Positions 1 through 9,161 of a stretch of DNA of 64,000 bases are shown in pieces. How positions within the stretch are numbered: position 1 is the first letter of the stretch; each line of letters begins with the position of its first letter. The stretch is from Lacticaseibacillus parakribbianus (GTDB taxonomy: Bacteria > Bacillota > Bacilli > Lactobacillales > Lactobacillaceae), in contig NZ_JANQBA010000001.1 of assembly GCF_025490915.1 (NCBI RefSeq), positions 186,001 to 250,000 on the forward strand. The letters are read 5' to 3'. The translations under genes were made by a program, and so were the position numbers. Under the pieces are notes generated by a model. The model did not search any database. It was not told where the DNA came from and saw nothing but the letters and a program-made list of their open reading frames with translations.

Positions 1-249
1 TGCCGTCAGCGGGTCGCTTGGTGCCGTCAGCTCCGCCTTCAGGGCCTGCTGAATCTTGAGTTTCATCTCCGCGGTCGCCGCGTTGGTGAAGGTCACAATC
101 AGCATCCGGGTCACATCGGCACCGGCCACCACCATTTCGACGATGCGCCGCACCAGCACGGCGGTTTTGCCCGAGCCGGCGCTGGCCGACACCAGCAGGT
201 CGCTGCCTTGCAGGCGAATGGCCGCCAGTTGATCAGTCGTGAATCCCAT
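1..249 (-). CDS. rexA: RexA (AddA-type) helicase-nuclease subunit, N-terminal part, runs off the left edge
   Basis: First 83 residues of subunit A of the RexAB complex, which unwinds and resects double-strand breaks before recombination; the rest lies outside the window. Visible are the Q-motif-like 'TDQLAAI', a UvrD-type Walker A (ASAGSGKTAV, about residues 22-31) and motif Ia (TFTNAATAEMK). The ATG at 249 is preceded by AAAGGAGG lying inside the end of rexB, and the two frames overlap by 17 bases, so translation is probably coupled. The rexB-rexA order and motifs make the call firm although the gene is cut. Confidence 0.93.
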   Translation of the reverse strand, partial: MGFTTDQLAAIRLQGSDLLVSASAGSGKTAVLVRRIVEMVVAGADVTRMLIVTFTNAATAEMKLKIQQALKAELTAPSDPLTA

Positions 250-3200
250 CGTTGTCCTCCTTTGCTAAAAGCGCTAAGACCTCACCCAGGCTCAGCCGCG
301 CGACGTGGTGGTACGAATCCACGCCGGTGGCCGGGTCGAACAGCATGATCGCCTGGTAATCGCTGTTGGTGATCACCGTGCTTTCTTGGTCGAATTGAAT
401 CGGTGCCAGGTCGATGGTCCCGGTCAGAATCTTGGCCGCCGCCGCCTGAATCATGCGGCGGTTGTGCGCCAAAAACGCGGCGAGTCCCGCCGGCGTCAGC
501 CACTTCTTGTAGCTGCCGTCGATCGCCTGCTTGCCGGTCACACCGATCGGCACCACGGCCGATTTGCCGCCATGCGCGAGGTCTTGATCCAGCGCCACCG
601 CGAGCTTGACGGCCGAAGCCTGATCCTCCGGCAGGACCAAAAGCCCTGCCATGCGATGCTTTTTGAACCGCGCGGCACTGGCGTCTTGGCCCGGCAGGTA
701 ATCGAGCTTGGGCCGCTTGAACATCATGTATACCCCACCGGCCGGCGCCGCCTGCGTCTTGCTACCGCTTTGGTAGGCGTCGATGTAGGTCAACAGCTGC
801 AGCGACACGCCGTAAAAGGCCTTTTGCGGGTCAAAGTCGTGATCGGAGGACTTGTAATCGACCACCAGGAAGTAATCCTGACCGTCAACTGCGACCTCGT
901 CCAGCCGGTCGATCTTGCCGCGAACGCTGATCGTGCCACCGGTGGTCACCGGCAGCACCAAGGGCGGCAGGCTGGCCGCTCGGGCGTCGAGGGCCCCAAA
1001 GCTCAGCTCCGTAGCCCGGGGGCGAAACGCCGAGCGGTTCAGTTGACCGGCGACGGCGCTGAGCATCCCGACCAGCATCCGCGCGATGCGGCCCTGAACC
1101 GCCTGCATCGCCGTTGAGCTCAGCAGAATTTGGTACTGCGGCATGGTGGTGACATCGTCACGCAGCCGCGCCGCCACCGCCTTTTCAATCTCGGCGAGGC
1201 TGGGGTTTTCCGGCACGGCCCCTTCCCAGTCGGCCACCAGGGTCGCCATCACATCGTGGTACAGCGTCCCCAAATCCGCCGGCGTCAGCTCGAACTCGGG
1301 CCGCTTGGCCAGCTTCAGCCCGTAAGCCAGGAAGTACTCGTACGGATTGCGGTAGAATGACTCGAGCCGCGACACCGACAGCTTCAGGTGATCGCCGTAG
1401 AGTTTTTGGGCCAGCTGCGGGTCAAGCGTCCCCACCGCGTTGCGGTAGTCGATGCTGGTCGCCAGCCGGGCGGTCAAGGCGCCGAGCTTGGGGTCTTGAC
1501 GCAGCGCGGCGTACACCGCCTGCCAGCCTGGGGCCACGGCGATTTTTTGGTCACGGGCCAGCCGGGCGACGGTGATGAAGTCGGTCAGCAAACTCCGCGG
1601 GGTGCCGGCCACTTCAGCCACTGCGGTCTGCGGCGTCACCGTGCTCCAAAATGCAAGCGAAAGGCCCAGCCTTGCACGCATCGCCGTGAGGTACGGCGAC
1701 GCCTGGTTTTGGTCCTCCGCGTAAGTGGGATAGCTGACCGTCAGCGTCTCGGCCCCGGCCATCATGCCCAGGTAGTTGACGAACGGATCGCCCAGCGTGG
1801 TGTCGGCCCCGGTTTGCGGCAAAAAGGCGCCGTCCGGCAGCCGCTCCTGAAGCACCGCGCGGTCGCCGGCCGTCAGCACCCCGGCGTCCGTCGGCGTGTC
1901 CGGCATCACGCCGCTGGTGGCGCCGATGACGAACACATGCGCAAAGGTCGCCTGCCGGGCCAAGGCGGTTTCGGACACCACGACCTGATCGAGCGTCGAG
2001 GGAATCTGAGTGAACGTCGCCCCGGTGATGCCGGCGGTCAAGAGCGCGATGAACTGGTCGCGGTCAAAGGCCGCATCGCCGAGCAGCGCGACGTAATCGT
2101 CCAGCAGCCCGACAAAGGTGGCCCAGGCCTGCTCGCCGGCCGTCGAGGCGCTGATGTCGCCGGCGTCAATGGCCGCCTGGCGCCAGTCCGCCAGCCGGTG
2201 CTGCACCCCGCTTTGGATCAGCCAGTCGTACAAGCTGGCGGCTGCCGCTCGCCCGTCGGTGCAGGCGGCAAGCGCCGTGAACAGCGGCGCGACCTGCTTG
2301 GCCACCAGATCCTTGATCAGGTTGATCTGCGCAGTTTTGACCGGGTCGTTGTCGGTGCGGTCCTGGTCGGCGTAGCGCTGAAAGTAAAGCCACGGGGTGT
2401 CTGAAAGCCACAGCTTGCCGGCGATGCCGGTTCGCAGCAGGTGGTTGTCGCAGACGTCAAGCGCCGCCCGAAAGTCGGCCACGGTCACGCCGGTTGGCAA
2501 CAGCAGCTCGGTTCTAAGCAGCCGCATGATGTCTTGGTACTGGAAGTGGTGCTGCCACACGGCAAACAAGCTGTCGAGCAGGGTCATCAGCGGGTGGTCT
2601 TGCATCGGGTGTTCGACGTCCACGAACACCGGCACGTCAAGGCTTTCAAACACCGGCGCGATCAGGTCCTTGTACGGGTCCAGGTGCCGGGCGATCACCA
2701 GCATGTCCTGGTAGCGGCTGCCTTGGTGAACCAGCTGGTTGATGCGCGTGGCGACGGCTCGTAGCTCGACGAACGGCGAGCTGGCCACGGCCAAAGTCAC
2801 CCCAGGCACCGGCTTGGGCTGCGCGGCGGGACTGGGCAGCGGCACCAGGTTGGTGTCGTCTTCCCAAAACTGGGCCACCGCCGCCATGGCCGGTGAAAGC
2901 TGACGCGGCGGCGCCTGGCGGTCCAGCCGCACCGGCTGGTTGGCGGCGAAAGCGGCGTCGACCAAGGCGCGGTAAAGCCGCGCCGCCGGCAAGAAAAGGT
3001 AAGGCGGCGCCGGCACCTCTGACACCCCGTGGTCGAGAACCAGGGCCACGGTCACCTCTTGGGCGCAACTCACCAGCGTTTTGACCAGATCACGCTCGGT
3101 GGCCGACAGGTCATTGAAGTGCTCGAGGAAAAAGTAAGTGTGGGACAAGTCGCGCTGCGAAAGCGCCTGCGTCAGGGCCGTCACCAGGCTCGGCGTGGTG

Positions 3201-3739
3201 ACGTAAGGACCGATAGCCGCCTCGTAAGCGGCCAGCAGCACCACCAGGTCGGCGAACTTGCGCCCCTGGCGGCTGGTCGGACTGAGGCCTTGGATCGCGT
3301 CGGCCAAGGCGGCCGCCGTGACGCGGCCCAGGGTCAGCTCGCTGAGCTGCTTGGCCAGCTGCGCGATGAAGCCAGGCTTTTTGGCCTCACCAGGATACAC
3401 GCGCAGCTCGCTTTGGTGCTCGCTCAACAGCCGGGCGACCAGCATGGTGTTGGCCGCCGCATCGAGGCGGGGCTGCTGATAGACCGGGTCGTTTTTGAGA
3501 AAGTACCACGCCAGGCGCGAAATTGAGAAGGTCTGCACGGCAAACTGCGCGTAGGTGGTCACGTCCCGGTCGCCGCGCAGTCCCTGCAAAAGCCCCACCT
3601 CCGCCTCGAACTTCACGTGGTTGGGCACCAAATAAAAAATGTGGGCCGCCGGGTCCTTGGCCCGGGTGGCCTTGATGGCCGCGATGATCGCGCGGTGGTG
3701 ATCCTGCGCCGCCGTACCGAGAATGAACTGAAGCCCCAT
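233..3739 (-). CDS. rexB: RexB (AddB-type) exonuclease subunit
   Basis: Large 1168-residue partner of RexA in the ATP-dependent double-strand-break exonuclease. The C-terminal PD-(D/E)XK nuclease domain is visible at about residues 940-962 (DRLDE, then VVDYKSS with the catalytic D and K). The N-terminus (LQFILGTAAQ) keeps the family start but has no Walker A lysine motif, as known for lactic acid bacterial RexB, and I see no clustered Fe-S cysteines around the nuclease domain, unlike Bacillus AddB. A GTG at 3745 is in frame, but AAGGAG lies only three bases from it and nine from the ATG at 3739, so ATG 3739 is preferred. It is divergent from mvk. Confidence 0.93.
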   Translation of the reverse strand: MGLQFILGTAAQDHHRAIIAAIKATRAKDPAAHIFYLVPNHVKFEAEVGLLQGLRGDRDVTTYAQFAVQTFSISRLAWYFLKNDPVYQQPRLDAAANTMLVARLLSEHQSELRVYPGEAKKPGFIAQLAKQLSELTLGRVTAAALADAIQGLSPTSRQGRKFADLVVLLAAYEAAIGPYVTTPSLVTALTQALSQRDLSHTYFFLEHFNDLSATERDLVKTLVSCAQEVTVALVLDHGVSEVPAPPYLFLPAARLYRALVDAAFAANQPVRLDRQAPPRQLSPAMAAVAQFWEDDTNLVPLPSPAAQPKPVPGVTLAVASSPFVELRAVATRINQLVHQGSRYQDMLVIARHLDPYKDLIAPVFESLDVPVFVDVEHPMQDHPLMTLLDSLFAVWQHHFQYQDIMRLLRTELLLPTGVTVADFRAALDVCDNHLLRTGIAGKLWLSDTPWLYFQRYADQDRTDNDPVKTAQINLIKDLVAKQVAPLFTALAACTDGRAAAASLYDWLIQSGVQHRLADWRQAAIDAGDISASTAGEQAWATFVGLLDDYVALLGDAAFDRDQFIALLTAGITGATFTQIPSTLDQVVVSETALARQATFAHVFVIGATSGVMPDTPTDAGVLTAGDRAVLQERLPDGAFLPQTGADTTLGDPFVNYLGMMAGAETLTVSYPTYAEDQNQASPYLTAMRARLGLSLAFWSTVTPQTAVAEVAGTPRSLLTDFITVARLARDQKIAVAPGWQAVYAALRQDPKLGALTARLATSIDYRNAVGTLDPQLAQKLYGDHLKLSVSRLESFYRNPYEYFLAYGLKLAKRPEFELTPADLGTLYHDVMATLVADWEGAVPENPSLAEIEKAVAARLRDDVTTMPQYQILLSSTAMQAVQGRIARMLVGMLSAVAGQLNRSAFRPRATELSFGALDARAASLPPLVLPVTTGGTISVRGKIDRLDEVAVDGQDYFLVVDYKSSDHDFDPQKAFYGVSLQLLTYIDAYQSGSKTQAAPAGGVYMMFKRPKLDYLPGQDASAARFKKHRMAGLLVLPEDQASAVKLAVALDQDLAHGGKSAVVPIGVTGKQAIDGSYKKWLTPAGLAAFLAHNRRMIQAAAAKILTGTIDLAPIQFDQESTVITNSDYQAIMLFDPATGVDSYHHVARLSLGEVLALLAKEDNDGIHD

Positions 3740-3764
3740 CGTCACTCACTCCTTGCTGGGTCGA

Positions 3765-3840
3765 ATTTGACAATGCCTTAAGTTTACCATACGTGCCTAG
3801 TTGAACCCGGGCCTTTGCGGTATCATTATAAGAAGTTAAT
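3765..3840 (+). promoter_or_regulatory. Divergent promoter region rexB/mvk
   Basis: The gap between rexB and mvk holds TTGACA followed 17 bases later by TACGTG, and nearer to mvk a TTGAAC followed by CATTAT/TTATAA at 17-19 bases. Either could drive mvk. The minus strand shows TATAAT at about 3826-3831, a possible -10 for rexB. The exact choice is uncertain. Confidence 0.4.
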
Positions 3841-3873
3841 CTGCCGGTCCCGCCGGCGCAAGGAGCGATTCGC

Positions 3874-4824
3874 TTGAATTCTGCAACAGGAACCAGTTTT
3901 GCCAAAATCATTCTGATCGGCGAACACGCCGTCGTGTACGGCCAGCCGGCCATCGCCTTGCCGGTGCCGACCATCCGCCTGACCGCCTCGCTGACGCCGC
4001 GCAATGACGCCGCTCAGCTGATTCACACCAGCTACTTCACCGGGGCTTTGAGCGATTCGACCGCCACCGACTTTGCCGGCATCGCGGCCCTGGTCACGGC
4101 GCTTTTGGCCCATTTTGAGGCGACCAACCAGGGGTTTGAGCTGACCATTCAAAGCCAGCTGCCGGCCGAGCGCGGCATGGGGTCCAGCGCCGCCACCGCC
4201 ACCGCCATCATCCGGGCGTTTTACGCGGCCTTTGCGACGCCTTTGGCCCGACCAACGCTTTTGCAGTGGGCCGCCGTGTCCGAAAAGGCGATCCACGGCA
4301 ACCCTAGCGGCCTGGATGCGGCGACCACCAGCGCCGTCGTGCCGCAGTGGTTCGTGCGGGGTCAGGCGCCGACGCCGATCGCCTTTCCGGCCGCTGGCAG
4401 CCTGGTGATTGCCGACACCGGGCTGCTCGGCCAGACCAAACGCGCCGTGGCCGCCGTCGCGGCGCTGCGCAAGGCCCAGCCGGCCCAGTGTTCGGCGCAT
4501 CTCTCCGCCATCGGCGCCGCGGTTCGCCGGGCCGCCTTGGGGCTGGCCCAGTCGGACCTGCCAAGCCTTGGGGCGGCGCTTGACACCGCCCAAGGTGAGC
4601 TGGCCGCGCTGGGCGTCAGCGCCCCCGCGTTGGACCGCCTGATTCAAGCGGCCAAGGGCGCCGGGGCCCTGGGGGCCAAGCTGACCGGCTCGGGCCAAGG
4701 CGGCTGCATGATTGCCCTGGCCGACACCCCGGCCGCCGCCGCGCGGATTGAGGCCGCCTTGCAGGCCACCGGGGCGACCCAGACTTGGCGCCACGATTTT
4801 GCCGAAAGCGAGGAACCCGCATGA
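3874..4824 (+). CDS. mvk: Mevalonate kinase
   Basis: GHMP-family kinase of 316 residues that phosphorylates mevalonate, the first ATP step of the cytosolic mevalonate route to isopentenyl diphosphate. Seen are the N-terminal LIGEHAVVYG motif, the GHMP ATP loop ERGMGSSAA (about residue 105), GNPSGLDAATT, and the C-terminal KLTGSGQGGC. The start is an unusual TTG at 3874, eight bases after AAGGAG; no in-frame ATG fits the family N-terminus. It overlaps mvaD by four bases (ATGA), so the genes are coupled. It leads the operon mvk-mvaD-fni. Confidence 0.95.
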   Translation: MNSATGTSFAKIILIGEHAVVYGQPAIALPVPTIRLTASLTPRNDAAQLIHTSYFTGALSDSTATDFAGIAALVTALLAHFEATNQGFELTIQSQLPAERGMGSSAATATAIIRAFYAAFATPLARPTLLQWAAVSEKAIHGNPSGLDAATTSAVVPQWFVRGQAPTPIAFPAAGSLVIADTGLLGQTKRAVAAVAALRKAQPAQCSAHLSAIGAAVRRAALGLAQSDLPSLGAALDTAQGELAALGVSAPALDRLIQAAKGAGALGAKLTGSGQGGCMIALADTPAAAARIEAALQATGATQTWRHDFAESEEPA

Positions 4825-5777
4825 CACTGGCTCGCGCCCACACCAACATCGCCTTGATCAAGTACTGGGGCAAAAAAGACGCCCGGCTAATCCTGCCTTA
4901 CACCAGCAGCATCTCGCTGACGCTGGCCGACTTTTACACCGACACCCGCGTGACCTTCGACCCAACGCTTGGTGAGGACCGCTTCACACTGGACGGGACA
5001 ATCCTGCCGACCACCAAGGTCACCCCTTTTCTCGACTTAGTGCGTGACCTGGCCGGTCGCCACCAGTTCGCCAGCGTCAGCTCGGTCAACCACGTGCCGA
5101 CGGCCGCCGGGCTGGCCAGCTCGGCCTCGGCCTACGCCGCCTTGGCCCTGGCCGCCAGCCGCGCGGCCGGGCTGCGCCTGGCGCCGCGGGAGCTGTCGCG
5201 GCTGGCGCGGCGCGGTTCGGGGTCGGCCAGCCGCTCCCTGTTCGGCGGCCTGGCGATTTGGCACCGCGGCTTCGATGACGCCACAAGCTTCGCCGAAGCG
5301 CTACCTGCCCCCAAACTGGACCTGGCGATGGTGGTGGTGCTGGTCTCCGCCAAGGCCAAGGCCAAGGCCTCGCGCAGCCTGATGGCCAATACCGTGGCGA
5401 CCAGCCCCTACTACCCCGCCTGGGTTGAACACAATCAGCAGGCTTGCGAGCGGATGCTTCAGGCACTCGCCGCCAGCGACTTTGAACGCATCGGCGAGCT
5501 GACCGAGCAAAGCGCGATGCAGATGCATGCCGCCATCATGGCCGGCGACCCGGCGTTCACCTACTTTCAGCCCGAAACCTTGGCGGCCTGGCAGACCGTG
5601 CAGCAGCTGCGAGCGGCCGGCGTTGCCGCCTACGCCACCATGGATGCCGGACCCAACGTCAAGGTGCTGACGCTCGCCGCTCACGTCCCGGCCGTGGTCG
5701 CCGCCTTAACCCCGCAGTTTGCCGGGCGGCTGTTGACCACCCGCCCGGGGCCGGCCGCCACCGTTTTGGAGGATTAA
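4821..5777 (+). CDS. mvaD: Diphosphomevalonate decarboxylase
   Basis: 318-residue GHMP-family enzyme that decarboxylates 5-diphosphomevalonate to isopentenyl diphosphate using ATP. Diagnostic motifs are the N-terminal ANTNIALIKYWGK-type segment (here AHTNIALIKYWGKKD), PTAAGLASSASAYAAL (ATP loop) and RRGSGSASRSLFGG with the active-site region. The start ATG overlaps the mvk stop (ATGA), and the fni RBS GGAGG lies just before its TAA. In many lactobacilli the next gene is phosphomevalonate kinase; here fni follows directly. Confidence 0.95.
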   Translation: MTLARAHTNIALIKYWGKKDARLILPYTSSISLTLADFYTDTRVTFDPTLGEDRFTLDGTILPTTKVTPFLDLVRDLAGRHQFASVSSVNHVPTAAGLASSASAYAALALAASRAAGLRLAPRELSRLARRGSGSASRSLFGGLAIWHRGFDDATSFAEALPAPKLDLAMVVVLVSAKAKAKASRSLMANTVATSPYYPAWVEHNQQACERMLQALAASDFERIGELTEQSAMQMHAAIMAGDPAFTYFQPETLAAWQTVQQLRAAGVAAYATMDAGPNVKVLTLAAHVPAVVAALTPQFAGRLLTTRPGPAATVLED

Positions 5778-5778
5778 C

Positions 5779-6810
5779 ATGACCCAGTCGGTTCAATCAC
5801 ACCGCAAGGACGAACACGTCTTCTTGGCGGAAAAATACTTCGCACCGGCGGCCGCCGCCGGCTTCGATCAGGTGCGGCTGTTGCACAACCCGCTGCCCGA
5901 AACGGCGGTCGAACACGTCTCGTGTCGGCCTGCCCTGTTCAACTGGCGCTGGCCGTTTTTTATCAACGCGATGACCGGCGGCTCCACTCAGACCAAGGCG
6001 CTGAACGCTCAGCTGGCCGCCGTGGCACAGGCCTGTGACCTGGCCATCGCCAGCGGCTCCCAGTCCGTGGCGCTGCGCGAACCTGACCTCGTCGACACCT
6101 TCGCCGTGCTGCGGGAGCAGGCCCCCACCGCCTTCATCATGGCGAACCTAGGGGCCACAGCGGATTTGGCCGCGGTTCAAGCGGCCGTCGCCGCCGTCGG
6201 TGCCGATGCGATTGAGATTCACCTGAACACCGTCCAGGAAGTGGTCATGCCGGAAGGCGACCGCGACTTTCACTGGTTGGCCAACCTAAAGCGCCTCGTC
6301 GAAGGCGCCGCGGTGCCAGTGGTGGTCAAGGAGGTCGGCTTTGGCATGACCCGCGAGGCCCTGGCGGCGCTGGCCGGAATCGGCGTTCAGGTCGTCGACC
6401 TCGGCGGCCGGGGCGGCACCAACTTCGTCACCATCGAAAACGCCAGGCGCCCCGACCGCGACCTCGCCTACCTCACGGACTTTGGGCAGACCACCGTGGA
6501 GTCGCTGCTGGAGGCCCAGGGCAGCAGCATGGCGGTGATTGCGACCGGTGGGATTCGCACCCCGCTGGACGTCGTCAAGGCCCTGCGCCTCGGCGCCAGC
6601 GTCGTGGGCATCAGCGGCCTAATCCTCCACTGGCTGATTCAAGACGGCCAGGCCGCGACCATCGCCCGGCTGCGCAGCTGGCAGGCCCAGCTGCCGGCGC
6701 TGCTGGCGATGCTTGGGGCAAGCGACCTGCAGGCCCTGAACCGGGTGCCGGTGGTCCTCAGCCCCACGCTTGAAAGCTACGCCAGACAGCGCCAGTTGCC
6801 GCTGCCGTGA
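5779..6810 (+). CDS. fni: Type 2 isopentenyl-diphosphate delta-isomerase (FMN dependent)
   Basis: 343-residue FMN/NADPH enzyme that interconverts isopentenyl and dimethylallyl diphosphate, closing the mevalonate module. Seen are RKDEHVFLAEKYF at the N-terminus, the MTGGS stretch, HLNTVQE (about residue 150), the substrate loop KEVGFGM, GGRGGTNF for FMN, and ATGGIRTPLDV with GASVVGI near the end. The ATG is seven bases after GGAGG and one base after the mvaD stop, so it is the last gene of the operon. A strong bidirectional terminator follows. Confidence 0.95.
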   Translation: MTQSVQSHRKDEHVFLAEKYFAPAAAAGFDQVRLLHNPLPETAVEHVSCRPALFNWRWPFFINAMTGGSTQTKALNAQLAAVAQACDLAIASGSQSVALREPDLVDTFAVLREQAPTAFIMANLGATADLAAVQAAVAAVGADAIEIHLNTVQEVVMPEGDRDFHWLANLKRLVEGAAVPVVVKEVGFGMTREALAALAGIGVQVVDLGGRGGTNFVTIENARRPDRDLAYLTDFGQTTVESLLEAQGSSMAVIATGGIRTPLDVVKALRLGASVVGISGLILHWLIQDGQAATIARLRSWQAQLPALLAMLGASDLQALNRVPVVLSPTLESYARQRQLPLP

Positions 6811-6811
6811 C

Positions 6812-6856
6812 GCCAAAATGGCCCTCCCACGATGATTGTGGGAGGGCCATTTTGGC
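6812..6856. terminator. Bidirectional terminator between fni and the RNA methyltransferase
   Basis: Perfect 18-bp inverted repeat (CCAAAATGGCCCTCCCAC and its complement) with a 7-base loop. It has A-rich and T-rich ends on both strands and sits between two convergent genes. Confidence 0.9.
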
Positions 6857-6859
6857 GGG

Positions 6860-8197
6860 TTAAAAGCGCAGCCCCTTGGGGAATGCGTTTTTGATGGTGC
6901 CGTTGACCAGCTTGCCGATGGCAAAGGCCTTGTCGTCCAGGGTCAAAAGCACCGTCAGCTTGCCGCTCAGGCCAGGCCGCGCCAGCGTCTCGCCGTGGCA
7001 GTAGCTGGCGTATTCGGCGGCGCTGACCGGCACCACGCACCGAAAGGCCTGCGGCGCAAGCGCCGTGGCCAGGCTGTGGCTGGCCTCAAAGCGGTTCTTC
7101 TTGAAGGTGCCAAGCTGAAGCCCGGGGCGAATCACGCGCAGCCGCGCCAGGTCCGGCGCGTCAAGCGGCAGCGCGTAAAGCTGGTCGCGCCAGGGCCAAA
7201 GCAGCCGATCGGCCAAAGGCGTCGTCAGGCTCGCCTGTTCGAACGCCTGCCAGCTCGCCTTGTCGACCGAACTCAGCCGACCCGGTTGGGCCGGACCGAC
7301 CGGGCGGCCCGCGTCGCCCTCGGGCTTGCGGAATTTCGCCACGAAATGCCCCTCGCCGGCCAACCGCTGCGGCCACAGCCGCGCGGTTTTTTTCAGGTTG
7401 GGATCGCCGTTAGCCCATTCCGGGCGACCATCGGCGATGCCGGCGGGTTTGGCAATCGGTTCAAGCGCCCAGCCCAGCGTGGCGACGGCCCAGGCCGCAA
7501 TCTGCTCGTCTTCTTCGGGGGCGAAGGTACAGGTCGAGTAAACCAGGGTACCACCCGGCCGCAGCATGGCGTCGGCCTGGGTCAGAATCTCCTTTTGCCG
7601 CGCCGCGCAGGTCGCCGGGTAAGCGGGCTGCCAGTACTGCATCGCGTCGGGATCCTTGCGAAACATCCCCTCCCCGGAGCACGGGGCGTCGACTAGAATG
7701 CGGTCGAAGTAACCCGGCAGCGCCTGGGCCAAGGTCGCGGGGTCATTGTTGGTGACCACGGCGTTTTGCAGGCCGAAGCGCTCGACGTTGGAGGCCAAAA
7801 CCCTGGCGCGGCCCGTGTTAATCTCGTTGGCAATCAGGACGCCTTGGTTTTGCATGAAGCTGGCCAGGTGCGTGGTTTTGCCGCCTGGGGCCGCACACAA
7901 GTCGAGCACCCGCTCACCCGGTTGCGGCGCTACCGTGGTGCCGACGAACTGGGCGCTTGGCTCCTGGCTGTAGACGTACCCGGCCACGTGGTCGATGCCG
8001 TGGCCCGCCACCTTGCCGTAATGCCCCCAGGTACTCCAGGGAATCGCGGGACCGGTGACCTCAAGCGCCGCCTTGGGCCGCAGCGGGTTTTCGCGGAAGC
8101 CGTGCTGCACCGGTTGCGCGAATGTTGCCAAAAAGGCCGGGGCGCTGGCCCCCAAAAGTGTCGTGTACTTGGCTGCAAAGCCTTCAGGCAATGTCAT
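6860..8197 (-). CDS. RsmF/Nol1-Nop2-Sun family RNA m5C methyltransferase
   Basis: 445-residue class I SAM enzyme that methylates cytosine C5 in rRNA. The SAM site is DLCAAPGGKTTHLA (about residue 103), and the two family cysteines are present in DAPCSGEGMF (about 172) and STCTF (about 222). The C-terminal third matches the extra PUA/RNA-binding-type region of the RsmF branch (long form with post-catalytic extension), so 16S or 23S rRNA is the likely substrate; the exact target cytosine cannot be read. Its first codons overlap the end of the upstream membrane-protein gene by 14 bases. Confidence 0.88.
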   Translation of the reverse strand: MTLPEGFAAKYTTLLGASAPAFLATFAQPVQHGFRENPLRPKAALEVTGPAIPWSTWGHYGKVAGHGIDHVAGYVYSQEPSAQFVGTTVAPQPGERVLDLCAAPGGKTTHLASFMQNQGVLIANEINTGRARVLASNVERFGLQNAVVTNNDPATLAQALPGYFDRILVDAPCSGEGMFRKDPDAMQYWQPAYPATCAARQKEILTQADAMLRPGGTLVYSTCTFAPEEDEQIAAWAVATLGWALEPIAKPAGIADGRPEWANGDPNLKKTARLWPQRLAGEGHFVAKFRKPEGDAGRPVGPAQPGRLSSVDKASWQAFEQASLTTPLADRLLWPWRDQLYALPLDAPDLARLRVIRPGLQLGTFKKNRFEASHSLATALAPQAFRCVVPVSAAEYASYCHGETLARPGLSGKLTVLLTLDDKAFAIGKLVNGTIKNAFPKGLRF

Positions 8198-9146
8198 CTA
8201 CGTCGTCCTTTCGTGCTTGGTGCCGGGTCCAAAACCACAGCGCAAGGGCCCCAACGGCCCAAAGCGCCACGGCAAAACCCAGCATCCGAGTCTTGTCTGT
8301 CAGGTAAAACCACCACCACGACCCCGCCACCCCGGCGGCGGCGGCAATCGCGCTGTGGCCAAGCGCCCGGGTGAAGAGGCTGCGAGCGTAGCGCTGGCGC
8401 ATGGTGGCGTCCAGTCCTTGCGGCAGCCCCACGTGCATCAGTCGAGCGGCCAAGGCGGCCAGCACCACCGCACCGGCCACCAGGCCAACGCTGCGCAGGA
8501 TCGTCAGGCCGACCTCGGCCCACCAGGAGCGGTTGCCGGTGGTGTCGTAGGTGTAGGCGTGCCAGCTCACCCCCAGCAGCTTGCCCAGCGCGGCGCGTTG
8601 GGCGGCCAGGTGCTTGCCGTCGACGTAAATGGTGGTTTGACTCAAGCGGACCGCCGGCGTCGCCTGGCCGCTGGCGTTTTGAAAAATCACGCGGTTGAGC
8701 GGACTGGCACCGCGGGTCGCGACCACCCCAAGCACCGGGACGAAGCCGGCTTGGCCCTTGAGGTACTGCTGGCTGCTGCCTGTGTACAGCGGCTTGACGG
8801 CCTGGCCAACCACCACCACTGGCAGTGCCGAGCGCAAATCGGCGTCCGAGAACCACTGGCCCGAGCTAAGCGGCAGGCTGCCGTAATCGCCGTTGGCGTA
8901 CAGCAGCCGGCGGTTGGCACTGACGCGAAACTGCACCTGCAGGTCGGCCAAGTTGGCGGCCGCAAGCTGCTTGGCGGCCGTGGTCACGGTCGTGGTTTTG
9001 GCCGAGTGCCCCACCAAGGCGTTCTCCGACAGGCCGTAGTGGTCCAGCCGGTCAGCGTATTCGGATTGGTCGTGCAAAGACCAGGTCCAGCCGGCCAGCA
9101 CAATCAGGCCGATCCACAACAGGTCAATGATCACGAATCGCTTCAT
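8184..9146 (-). CDS. Predicted membrane protein with extracytoplasmic domain, MacB/FtsX-like topology
   Basis: 320 residues, not firmly recognised. One N-terminal membrane segment (about 5-22) is followed by a ~185-residue Ala/Gly/Ser-rich extracytoplasmic domain and about three C-terminal membrane segments (about 210-310), ending in a charged tail. That order resembles ABC 'macrolide exporter' permeases (TM, ectodomain, TM bundle), but no ATPase gene is adjacent and the motifs are too weak for a firm assignment. The RBS GGAGAAAC precedes ATG 9146. It overlaps the downstream RNA methyltransferase gene by 14 bases, suggesting co-translation, while the gene upstream in the same direction ends 16 bases away. 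Confidence 0.6.
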   Translation of the reverse strand: MKRFVIIDLLWIGLIVLAGWTWSLHDQSEYADRLDHYGLSENALVGHSAKTTTVTTAAKQLAAANLADLQVQFRVSANRRLLYANGDYGSLPLSSGQWFSDADLRSALPVVVVGQAVKPLYTGSSQQYLKGQAGFVPVLGVVATRGASPLNRVIFQNASGQATPAVRLSQTTIYVDGKHLAAQRAALGKLLGVSWHAYTYDTTGNRSWWAEVGLTILRSVGLVAGAVVLAALAARLMHVGLPQGLDATMRQRYARSLFTRALGHSAIAAAAGVAGSWWWFYLTDKTRMLGFAVALWAVGALALWFWTRHQARKDDVDDIA

Positions 9147-9161
9147 AGTTTCTCCTTTGGG

